Of a stretch of DNA of 5,442 nt, positions 1 through 5,442 are shown piece by piece. The DNA comes from Thermotogaceae bacterium (lineage in GTDB: Bacteria; Thermotogota; Thermotogae; B21-G9; HyVt-16): NCBI GenBank assembly GCA_011043375.1, contig DQYP01000241.1:1-5442 (forward strand). The letters run 5' to 3'. Numbering within the stretch: the first letter of the stretch is position 1; each line of letters starts with the position of its first letter. The notes beneath the pieces were generated by a model, which saw only the letters and a program-made list of their open reading frames with translations, did no database searches and was not told where the DNA came from. The position numbers were made by a program, and so were the translations under genes.

Positions 1-93
1 ACCCCCTTTTTTAGGAGTTTCTCCTGCAAAAAGTGAAATTGTTAAAACAACCGTTAAAGCAGTAACAAGCATTAAAACAAGCAACTTTCTCAT
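1..93 (-). CDS. Secreted protein, N-terminal fragment; probable ABC transporter substrate-binding protein
   Basis: Only the first 31 codons are inside the window; the gene runs off the left edge. It starts with ATG at 93-91, preceded by a strong ribosome binding site (AAGGGGGTG, 8 bases upstream). The peptide begins MRKLLVLMLVTALTVV and is a classic signal peptide: basic residues at positions 2-3, a hydrophobic core over about residues 4-22, and a signal peptidase I site probably after LFA at residue 23. There is no lipobox cysteine. The mature end reads GETPKKGG, which resembles the start of family 5 solute-binding proteins of peptide/oligosaccharide ABC transporters, where a basic-Gly-Gly stretch leads into the first strand. 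The start codon lies 20 bases after the preceding amidohydrolase stop, so the two are very likely co-transcribed. Secretion is well supported; the transporter identity is inference from a few residues and position. Confidence 0.7.
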   Translation of the reverse strand, partial: MRKLLVLMLVTALTVVLTISLFAGETPKKGG

Positions 94-119
94 TAAAAAA
101 ACACCCCCTTAATTTAATG
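91..119 (-). promoter_or_regulatory. Ribosome binding site of the secreted-protein gene within a start-codon inverted repeat
   Basis: The Shine-Dalgarno is AAGGGGGTG at 110-102, matching the anti-SD with one G-U wobble, 8 bases before ATG at 93. It sits in the loop of a perfect 7-base inverted repeat. CATTAAA (119-113, the last His codon and stop of the upstream gene) is complementary to TTTAATG (97-91), which contains the start codon. The stem has only one G-C pair, so it is weak, especially in a thermophile. The binding site is secure; regulation by the stem is speculation. Confidence 0.6.
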
Positions 120-1247
120 TTCAAAAACAATTTCTCCATTTATTAATACCCTCTCTATAACTGAAGTGACTTTTAATGGATGATCACTGGATATGACAAT
201 ATCAGCATCTTTTCCTACTTCTAAAGTTCCAACCCTTTCATCTATTTCAAGTATCTTTGCAGGATTAATTGTGATCATTTTTAATGCTTCATTATAATCG
301 AGACCATTCCTAACAACCACTGAAGCTAAGAATCTCAAATGCTTCTGAGGAATAACTGGGTGATCTGTCATTATAGCAACAAGAACTCCACGATTTGCCA
401 GCACAACAGGAATCTTATCATTAACGTATTTGAATGCTGAGTACAACTTTGCAATCATAGGAGGGCCATAGACTACAGGAATACCAGCCTCAGCAATTTC
501 GCCTGCTAAGAGATCACCACCAAAAACATGATCAATGCTTGCATTTATATTAAATTCTTTTATCAATGCTAAAACTGCCCTTATTTCATCCGGTGATGTG
601 GACAAATGAATTTTTGCTGGCATTTCTCCTTTAAGGACTTTAGCAACTATTTCATACTGATACTTTTTTTCATCATCAATTTCAAGTTCTCGGTTCATCC
701 ATTTTTTAACATTGATAAAGAGATTTCTCAACAATGCAACTGTACCCATTCGCGTGGTTGGATAAGGTTCTTTGGATTTTACTCCTCTGTCTCTTTTAGG
801 CCCCAAAGCCATTTTTAAAGCTGCCTCTTCCCTGATGATTTCTCCAGAGGTCTTGGTTATCAATCCTATTCCTCCGACCACATTAGCACTTCCTGGGCCA
901 GTGTAAACAGTTGTAACACCACCAGATATAGCATTTTTAAAGGCTATATCATGAAAATGGATAGCATCTATTGCCCTCATTTGTGGTGTAATTGGTCCTG
1001 TGTAGTCGTTCACATCCGAGTATTCCCAATCAAGTCCCTCTGGAATCAAACCTATATGACTGTGAGCATCTATGAATCCAGGGGTTACAAAGCTGTCTTT
1101 GGCATCTATTATCCCAACATCTGATCCTAAAGATTTCCTTGGTCCAACGTAAGAAATTTTTCCATCTTCGATCAGTATCATTCCATCTTCCACAAATTCA
1201 CTCGCTCCAGTCCATATCTTTTTTGCAAATACGGCTTTGATTCTCAT
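114..1247 (-). CDS. Amidohydrolase, imidazolonepropionase-like family (second of a tandem pair)
   Basis: Predicted cytoplasmic metal-dependent hydrolase of 377 residues, of the COG1228 type (imidazolonepropionase/prolidase-like); the substrate is unknown. The N-terminal beta-sandwich (about 1-55) leads to the strand 1 metal motif PGFIDAHSHIG, with His62 and His64. A conserved LKMALG block holds Lys145, a possible bridging lysine, followed by PTTRMG at 163-168. Strand 5 has His214 (KIHLSTSPDE), strand 6 has His240 (SIDH) and strand 8 has Asp295 (MTDHP). The C-terminal closing motif is VGTLEVGKDADIV (339-351). All core metal ligands therefore seem present. The usual second His and Arg after His214 are replaced by Ser and Ser/Thr, whereas the family GPGSAN motif (117-122) is kept. 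ATG at 1247 is preferred to an in-frame ATG at 1280 because AGAGGTGAT lies just before it. The start is one base after the stop of the upstream paralogue, so translation is probably coupled. Confidence 0.88.
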   Translation of the reverse strand: MRIKAVFAKKIWTGASEFVEDGMILIEDGKISYVGPRKSLGSDVGIIDAKDSFVTPGFIDAHSHIGLIPEGLDWEYSDVNDYTGPITPQMRAIDAIHFHDIAFKNAISGGVTTVYTGPGSANVVGGIGLITKTSGEIIREEAALKMALGPKRDRGVKSKEPYPTTRMGTVALLRNLFINVKKWMNRELEIDDEKKYQYEIVAKVLKGEMPAKIHLSTSPDEIRAVLALIKEFNINASIDHVFGGDLLAGEIAEAGIPVVYGPPMIAKLYSAFKYVNDKIPVVLANRGVLVAIMTDHPVIPQKHLRFLASVVVRNGLDYNEALKMITINPAKILEIDERVGTLEVGKDADIVISSDHPLKVTSVIERVLINGEIVFEH

Positions 1248-1248
1248 T

Positions 1249-2391
1249 TTAATCACCTCTATGGTAACAAATCTCACCATCGACGATTGTATAAATCACC
1301 TGTGTATCTGGTTCAAAAGGCTTTCCAGATAACACAACGAGATCCGCATCTTTCCCAGGCTCTACTGATCCTACTCTATCGTCTATTCCTAATATTCTTG
1401 CAGCTTTAATGGTTATCAGAGCCAAAGCCTCTCTTAAGGAAAAACCTTCATTCACAGCAAGCCCTGCTAAGAGGTCCAAATATTGTATAGGAATAGTTGG
1501 ATGATCAGTAGTCAAAGTAAATTGCAGATTCTTCATAAATTTCAAATTTGAACTATCCAGATTTGCAAGTTCAGTTCCTCTCTTTGAAAAAACAATGGGA
1601 CCATAGACGATAGGAATATCTTTAAGTTCCTCTTTCAAAATATAAGCTTCAGTCGCATGATCTAAAATCACTTCCAAATCAAATTCTTTTGCAAACCTTA
1701 AGATAGCTAATATATCGCGTACAGTATGAACATGAACCCTTATGGGTATTTCTTTCTTAATAACAGCCATCAGAGCTTCCAATTTGGGATCGTATTTCTT
1801 GTCTTTTTTCGTAGAGTATTCCTTTGCTCTTGTAAAGATATTTCTGAGCTCTGCCATGATTCCCATCCGGGTTGTAGGAGTTAACTTTTTCTCGGCAAGA
1901 AATCTTTTTGGATGTTCCCCAAGTGCTATTTTCAGAAATGCTCTTCTTTTGATTTCTCTCTTATTAGCCTTGTAGATGGCACCTTGACCGGCAATGATAT
2001 TTATTCGTTCTACGCTTGGGCCAAAAGACATGTATGCTCCAGGAAGAACCCCAAAAGTTGTGATACCCCCTGAAAGTGCGTCATTGAAAGCAGGATCAAA
2101 TAAATCTAACCCATCAACTACATCCAAATGAGGTGTAAGCACGTCGAAAATTTCAACACCGGGATCTCCACCTTCACCTTCAAGTCTATGAATTCCAATG
2201 TGTGTGTGCGGATCTATGAACCCTGGAACTATATACTTACCTTTCGCATCTATTATTTTTTCACCATCATGACAAACATCGTCGGAAATCTCAATGTCAA
2301 CAATCTTCCCATTTTTAATCGTTATCACAGGATTCAATATCTGCTCGAAAGGAGTTAATAGAATTCCTCCCTTGATTATCAAAAGCACCAT
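1249..2391 (-). CDS. Amidohydrolase, imidazolonepropionase-like family (first of a tandem pair)
   Basis: Predicted cytoplasmic metal-dependent hydrolase of 380 residues, paralogous to the gene that follows it; the substrate is unknown. Visible motifs, in order: PGFIDPHTHIG with metal ligands His62 and His64; an ALSGGITTF strand (105-113); FLKIALGEHPKR with Lys154 as a possible bridging lysine; PTTRMG (172-177); RVHVHTVRDI with His220 and His222; ILDH with His245; TTDHPTIPIQY with Asp296; and the closing motif VGSVEPGKDADLVV (340-353). It keeps the double-His strand 5 motif that its partner has lost, but lacks the family GPGSAN motif. There it reads LPGAYMSFGPSVER (116-129), with several extra residues. 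It leads an operon after a TATAAT-like promoter and is followed by the second amidohydrolase after one base. The start is uncertain: ATG at 2391 directly abuts a GGGGG tract, whereas TTG at 2382 has that tract 9 bases upstream and would give 377 residues. Confidence 0.87.
   Translation of the reverse strand: MVLLIIKGGILLTPFEQILNPVITIKNGKIVDIEISDDVCHDGEKIIDAKGKYIVPGFIDPHTHIGIHRLEGEGGDPGVEIFDVLTPHLDVVDGLDLFDPAFNDALSGGITTFGVLPGAYMSFGPSVERINIIAGQGAIYKANKREIKRRAFLKIALGEHPKRFLAEKKLTPTTRMGIMAELRNIFTRAKEYSTKKDKKYDPKLEALMAVIKKEIPIRVHVHTVRDILAILRFAKEFDLEVILDHATEAYILKEELKDIPIVYGPIVFSKRGTELANLDSSNLKFMKNLQFTLTTDHPTIPIQYLDLLAGLAVNEGFSLREALALITIKAARILGIDDRVGSVEPGKDADLVVLSGKPFEPDTQVIYTIVDGEICYHRGD
1252..1260 (-). 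promoter_or_regulatory. Ribosome binding site fixing the start of the second amidohydrolase
   Basis: AGAGGTGAT lies inside the last codons of the upstream gene, 4 bases before ATG at 1247 by its outer edge and about 7 by its GAGG core. The junction reads TAA-A-ATG, so a ribosome ending on the first gene lies over the next start. This site argues against the upstream in-frame ATG at 1280, which would give an 11-residue extension overlapping the preceding gene by 32 bases. Confidence 0.85.
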
Positions 2392-2396
2392 CCCCC
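2392..2396 (-). promoter_or_regulatory. Probable Shine-Dalgarno of the first amidohydrolase; start ambiguous
   Basis: The only purine tract before this gene is GGGGG (2396-2392), directly followed by ATGGTGCTTTTG. Its distance is 0 bases to ATG (2391), 3 to GTG (2388) and 9 to TTG (2382). Only the TTG has normal spacing, and a protein starting with IIKGG after Met looks natural for this family. ATG is the better codon. The sequence alone does not settle it. Confidence 0.45.
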
Positions 2397-2411
2397 AAAG
2401 ATATTTTTTTA

Positions 2412-2443
2412 ATTATACATTAATTGAAAAATGAGTGTGTTAA
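2412..2443 (-). promoter_or_regulatory. Candidate sigma-A promoter of the amidohydrolase operon
   Basis: A perfect -10 hexamer TATAAT lies at 2417-2412, with TG just before it. The start of transcription would fall near 2405, leaving a leader of about 14 bases before ATG 2391 or 23 before TTG 2382. The best -35-like hexamer, TTAACA (2443-2438), is 20 bases away, longer than the usual 16-18, so the -35 is weak or absent. The position between the xylA terminator and the operon supports the call. Confidence 0.5.
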
Positions 2444-2540
2444 GTAAAAATAAAGATTATCTTGGATATTGGGAGATTTTTACCATGCCTTAAAAGGTGT
2501 TTTTAAAGTCATTTCGGGAAGTAAATCCTACGGATGTTAA

Positions 2541-2580
2541 AAATAAATAAACACAATCCTGTTAGAAAACAGGATTGTGC
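2541..2580 (-). terminator. Intrinsic terminator after xylA
   Basis: A perfect 12-base-pair stem joins 2579-2568 (CACAATCCTGTT) to 2563-2552 (AACAGGATTGTG), with a TTCT loop on the transcribed strand. It is followed by a T-rich tract, TTTATTTATTTTT, at 2551-2539. It starts 18 bases after the xylA stop codon. On the plus strand the stem is not followed by a T run, so it works only for leftward transcription. It separates the xylan-sugar unit from the amidohydrolase unit. Confidence 0.9.
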
Positions 2581-2597
2581 TTAAAATACCACAGCAT

Positions 2598-3914
2598 TCA
2601 CAGAATGGAGATTATAGCCTGATTTACAATAGTCTCAAGATATTCTTGTTTTCCAGACTTGTTTGTTATTTCTTCTTTATCAATTATATATTCTTCCAAC
2701 TCCTCAAAATTCGCTTTTCCTTCCAATATTTTCTTTCCAATTCCTTCTTTGTAGCTTGAATATCTTTCTTCCACGAATTTATCAATAATTCCTTCTTCTA
2801 TTAATTTAGCAGCTGCTTTCAGTCCAAGTGCGAAGGTATCTATACCTGCGATATGGGCTATGAATAGATCTTCAAGCTCAAAAGAAGCCCTTCTGACTTT
2901 TGCATCGAAATTTATACCTCCCGGTGTCAAACCACCATTTTTCAATATTTCATACATGGCAAGTGTGGTAGAGTACATATCAGTTGGAAATTGATCTGTA
3001 TCCCAACCCAAGAAAAGATCGCCCTGATTCGCGTCTATACTTCCAAGAACGCCATTTATTCTTGCATATCTCAGTTCGTGGTTGAAAGTGTGTCCTGCCA
3101 AAGTAGCATGATTAGCCTCGATGTTCAATTTGAAGTGTCTTTCAAGTCCGTATTTTCTCAGAAAAGCCAATACATGCGCACTATCAAAATCATACTGATG
3201 TTTTGTGGGTTCCATTGGTTTTGGCTCTATCAAAAATTGACCTTTGAATCCTATTTTTTCAGCGTAATCAACTGCCATACTCAAGAATCTCGCTAAATTA
3301 TCTAATTCAAGCTCCATATCAGTGTTTAAAAGTGTTTCGTAACCTTCTCTTCCACCCCAGAAAACATAATTTTCTCCACCAAGCTCTTTGGTTATCTCAA
3401 TAGCTTTTTTAACTTGAGCAGCTGCATAGGCAAAAACATCTGCATTGCAACTTGTTGCAGCACCGTGAACGAATCTGGGGTTTGCGAAAAGATTCGCAGT
3501 ACCCCAGAGTAACTTCAAGTTGCTTTCTTTCATCCTTTGCTTAAGATAATCAACTATTATATCCAAATTTCTATTAGTTTCTCTGAGAGTTCTGCCTTCA
3601 GGTGCTATGTCTCTATCATGGAAACAAAAATATTCCACACCAAGTTTTTCAGTGAATTCGATAAGTGCATCAATTTTTTTCTTTGCTTTATCTATAGGAT
3701 CAGTGTACTTATCCCAAGGCCGCAACATTGTTCCAACGCCGAACATATCAGTACCATCCGCGTTGAAAGTATGCCAAAAAGCAACCGAAAATCTTAGATG
3801 TTCCGACATTTTTTTACCTAAGATGATTTCCTCCGGATTGTAGTATTTAAAGCTCAAAAGATCCCTTGAGTCCTTGCCAGAATATTCGATTTTTTTAACA
3901 TTGAATATTTCCAT
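2598..3914 (-). CDS. xylA: Xylose isomerase, class II
   Basis: Converts D-xylose to D-xylulose (and glucose to fructose) in the cytoplasm with two divalent metals; normally a tetramer of TIM barrels. The protein has 438 residues, the usual class II length with the long N-terminal extension, and is complete. Every catalytic and metal residue is visible: His99 and Asp102 in FCFHDRDIAPEG, Glu230 and Lys232 in LIEPKP, Glu266 and His269 in NIEANHATLAGH, Asp294 in GSIDANQGD, Asp305 and Asp307 in GWDTDQFPT, and Asp337 in NFDAKVRR. These correspond to the known Thermotoga residues shifted by two. WGGREGYETL (186-195) and the C-terminal YIIDKEEI are also typical. The loop at 51-69 (TDMFGVGTMLRPW) looks closer to clostridial enzymes than to the Thermotoga maritima sequence as I recall it. 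The start ATG has an ideal AAAGGAGGT six bases upstream. It follows a family 3 hydrolase by 21 bases and ends 18 bases before a strong terminator, so it is the last gene of its operon. Confidence 0.98.
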   Translation of the reverse strand: MEIFNVKKIEYSGKDSRDLLSFKYYNPEEIILGKKMSEHLRFSVAFWHTFNADGTDMFGVGTMLRPWDKYTDPIDKAKKKIDALIEFTEKLGVEYFCFHDRDIAPEGRTLRETNRNLDIIVDYLKQRMKESNLKLLWGTANLFANPRFVHGAATSCNADVFAYAAAQVKKAIEITKELGGENYVFWGGREGYETLLNTDMELELDNLARFLSMAVDYAEKIGFKGQFLIEPKPMEPTKHQYDFDSAHVLAFLRKYGLERHFKLNIEANHATLAGHTFNHELRYARINGVLGSIDANQGDLFLGWDTDQFPTDMYSTTLAMYEILKNGGLTPGGINFDAKVRRASFELEDLFIAHIAGIDTFALGLKAAAKLIEEGIIDKFVEERYSSYKEGIGKKILEGKANFEELEEYIIDKEEITNKSGKQEYLETIVNQAIISIL

Positions 3915-3920
3915 AAAATT

Positions 3921-3935
3921 ACCTCCTTTTGAGGT
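3921..3935 (-). promoter_or_regulatory. xylA ribosome binding site with a hairpin pairing the Shine-Dalgarno
   Basis: Near-perfect Shine-Dalgarno AAAGGAGGT (3929-3921), six bases before the xylA ATG. The stretch from the hydrolase stop onwards reads TAA-ACCTC-AAAAG-GAGGT. ACCTC (3935-3931) can pair with GAGGT (3925-3921) across a five-base loop, covering the core of the site. The stem is five Watson-Crick pairs, three of them G-C. The binding site is certain; whether the hairpin matters in the cell is inference. Confidence 0.8.
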
Positions 3936-5442
3936 TTAAACCACCTCTACGTCAGTTCTCATCTTTCTAAAACCGCCAACTTTTCTAACTTTTCCAATTA
4001 CTCTGAATTCTCCTTCTAATCTTATATCTTCTGATGAACTCCCAACCATTACCTTGAACTCTCCCGGTTCGACAACTAAATTCAGATCAACATCGTGGAA
4101 CGCGAGCAAATCTGTTGGTAATTTAAACTTTACAGTTCTCTTTTCTCCTGGTTGAAGATTTATTCTCTTAAATCCCTTCAATTCCATAACAGGTCTCTCA
4201 ACACTAGCGAAGAGATCTCTTATGTACAATTGAACAACTTCATCGCCAGCAACTTTACCAGTATTCTGTATCTCGAAGGATATGCATACCGTTCCATCAT
4301 TTTCTACTTCTGTAGGTTCTATATTTAAGTTATTATACTTAAAACTTGTATAACTAAGACCATGACCAAATGGAAATACAGGAATCGTAGAAGAATCAAC
4401 ATAATCTTTTTTGAAGATATCATCAACATCTCTTTTCTTTTTCTCTCTTATTCCCGATGGCTTGTGATTGTAATATATTGGCTCCTGACCTGCATTTCTT
4501 GGAAAAGTCATCGGCAATTTACCGCCTGGATTGTAATCTCCAAACAACACATCTGCAACAGCATTTCCACCTTCCTCGCCCGGTAGCCAAACTTCCAGTA
4601 TCGCGGGGATATTTTCTGCTATCCATTCTATTGCTAAAGGTCTTCCGTTGACCAATATTACTACCATGGGTTTTCCAAGTTTATGGAGCTCCTTCACAAG
4701 ATCTTCTTGAACGCCTGGAAGATTCAAAGTAGATCTGTCGTTTCCTTCACCGCAAGTATTATCAGATGAGAAATGTGATAATCCCGATTTTCCACCAACG
4801 GCAACTACAATAACATCAGATTTTTTAGCAGCTTCCATAGCCTCTTCAAAACCGTCTTTTGAGGTATCAACTATGTTGCAACCTTTTGCGTAATTGATAA
4901 CAGTATCAGGCGAAAGTTTGGATTTAATACCTTCGGCGATACTAACTATAGGTATTGATTCCTTATCTTTTGAAAGATGTGCTGTGTAAGCATAATCACC
5001 AAGTAGATTCCTTTTACTGTCTATACTCGGTCCTATCAGTGCTATCGATTTTATGTTTTTGCTCAGTGGTAGTAAATTGTTTTCATTTTTTAAAAGGACT
5101 ATAGATTCTCGCGCTACCTGGCGTGCAAGTTCTCTATCTTTAGGTGTATCAAAATATTTTGGAGCATCTTCTACTTTAACATATGGATTTTCGAATAACC
5201 CTAATTTGAATTTTGCGTATAGTATTCTTGAAACTATCTCATCTATTTTATTTTCCGAAATCTTACCTTCTTGAACAGCTTCTATCAGCAACTCTGAATA
5301 ACACGATCTGTGTGGCAATTCAATATCTACACTTGCCTGAGCGCTTAAAACGGCTGCATCTTTCAAACTTTCAGCAACGAAATGAATTGTGTGAAGCATA
5401 TTTATTGAGGAATAGTCTGAAACAACGTATCCTTTGAAGCCC
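3936..5442 (-). CDS. Glycoside hydrolase family 3, probable beta-xylosidase (5' end outside window)
   Basis: Retaining exo-glycosidase; 501 residues are visible, and roughly 220-280 N-terminal residues (most of the TIM barrel) lie beyond the right edge. The reading frame continues through the edge: GFKGYVVSDYSSIN is encoded at 5441-5400 and contains the nucleophile Asp (codon 5417-5415). The Met at 5399 is therefore internal, not the start. The end of the barrel follows, then a linker with ESIVLLKNENNLLPL (visible 112-126), opening the alpha/beta sandwich domain. The acid/base is most likely the Glu of CGEGNDRSTLNLPG (visible 232, codon 4748-4746). Next come VWLPGEEGG, GKLPMTFP and FPFGHGLSYTSF, then a fibronectin III-like domain (about visible 375-475). 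DIELPHRSCY rather than the common GTDM-type motif after the nucleophile, and the adjacent xylA, favour beta-xylosidase over beta-glucosidase; either is possible. A charged insertion, IREKKKRDVDDIFKK (4407-4451), is unusual. Location cannot be judged without the N-terminus. TAA stop is 21 bases before xylA. Confidence 0.93.
   Translation of the reverse strand, partial: GFKGYVVSDYSSINMLHTIHFVAESLKDAAVLSAQASVDIELPHRSCYSELLIEAVQEGKISENKIDEIVSRILYAKFKLGLFENPYVKVEDAPKYFDTPKDRELARQVARESIVLLKNENNLLPLSKNIKSIALIGPSIDSKRNLLGDYAYTAHLSKDKESIPIVSIAEGIKSKLSPDTVINYAKGCNIVDTSKDGFEEAMEAAKKSDVIVVAVGGKSGLSHFSSDNTCGEGNDRSTLNLPGVQEDLVKELHKLGKPMVVILVNGRPLAIEWIAENIPAILEVWLPGEEGGNAVADVLFGDYNPGGKLPMTFPRNAGQEPIYYNHKPSGIREKKKRDVDDIFKKDYVDSSTIPVFPFGHGLSYTSFKYNNLNIEPTEVENDGTVCISFEIQNTGKVAGDEVVQLYIRDLFASVERPVMELKGFKRINLQPGEKRTVKFKLPTDLLAFHDVDLNLVVEPGEFKVMVGSSSEDIRLEGEFRVIGKVRKVGGFRKMRTDVEVV

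Noticed and set aside
1248..1280. An 11-residue N-terminal extension of the second amidohydrolase starting at ATG 1280.
   Set aside because: It would overlap the end of the upstream gene and has no suitable Shine-Dalgarno, while ATG 1247 has AGAGGTGAT and begins like the family.
2372..2382. The palindrome TTGATTATCAA at the start of the first amidohydrolase, considered as an operator.
   Set aside because: It is short, AT-rich and inside the coding sequence, with no second copy in the window. Chance is likely.
2460..2487. A 9-codon minus-strand frame (ATG at 2487-2485) after AAGG, considered as a leader peptide.
   Set aside because: The AAGG is one base from the ATG, too close to work. The frame lies upstream of the likely transcription start, and no regulatory codon run is seen.
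2431..2493. A 20-codon plus-strand frame (MSVLSKNKDYLGYW...) in the intergenic region.
   Set aside because: There is no Shine-Dalgarno and no convincing promoter, and its start overlaps the weak -35-like part of the minus-strand promoter. It is most likely chance.
2488..2507. The inverted repeat TTAAAA-ggtgt-TTTTAA in the intergenic region, considered as a regulator site.
   Set aside because: It has arms of only A and T in an AT-rich region. It lies well upstream of the promoter and cannot be tied to a known regulator.
2991..3296. A 101-codon plus-strand open frame opposite xylA, and similar frames opposite the other genes.
   Set aside because: They lie antisense to strongly conserved coding sequence, lack binding sites and have no recognisable protein features.
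5397..5399. ATG at 5399 as the start of the family 3 hydrolase.
   Set aside because: The frame stays open to the window edge and encodes GFKGYVVSDYSSIN just upstream, including the catalytic nucleophile. No binding site precedes the ATG.

Overview
The window is AT-rich, and every gene lies on the minus strand. It fits a member of the Thermotogales, most likely a Pseudothermotoga, Thermotoga or Fervidobacterium relative. The xylose isomerase is a long class II enzyme that closely resembles the Thermotoga protein as I recall it. Ribosome binding sites are strong and purine-rich, and genes are packed with gaps of 1 to 21 bases. The genus assignment is inference from protein resemblance; no search was run.

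Read in the direction of transcription (right to left), the first unit is a pentose-release module. A family 3 glycoside hydrolase (3936-5442) enters from beyond the right edge, so its N-terminal part is missing. The visible part starts just before the catalytic nucleophile. xylA follows 21 bases later (2598-3914). An intrinsic terminator (2541-2580) closes this unit. The logic is simple: the hydrolase probably frees xylose from xylo-oligosaccharides, and XylA isomerises it to xylulose for the pentose phosphate route. No xylulokinase, transporter or regulator is visible.

About 160 bases of non-coding DNA (2392-2551) follow the terminator and carry a TATAAT-like promoter for a second unit. That unit has two tandem paralogous metal-dependent amidohydrolases (1249-2391 and 114-1247) separated by one base. 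It continues into a secreted protein whose signal peptide (1-93) is cut by the left edge. The first residues after the predicted cleavage site resemble the start of family 5 (peptide/oligosaccharide) ABC transporter binding proteins. This suggests an import-and-hydrolyse operon of unknown substrate.

The most interesting points are: (i) the two amidohydrolases have lost different family motifs, which hints at specialised or cooperating subunits; (ii) two gene junctions can fold so that the next gene's Shine-Dalgarno sequence or start codon is paired, and a third has a hairpin next to its Shine-Dalgarno; (iii) the family 3 hydrolase carries a charged insertion in a loop near its C-terminal half. 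No RNA genes, CRISPR arrays, mobile elements or long repeats were seen.
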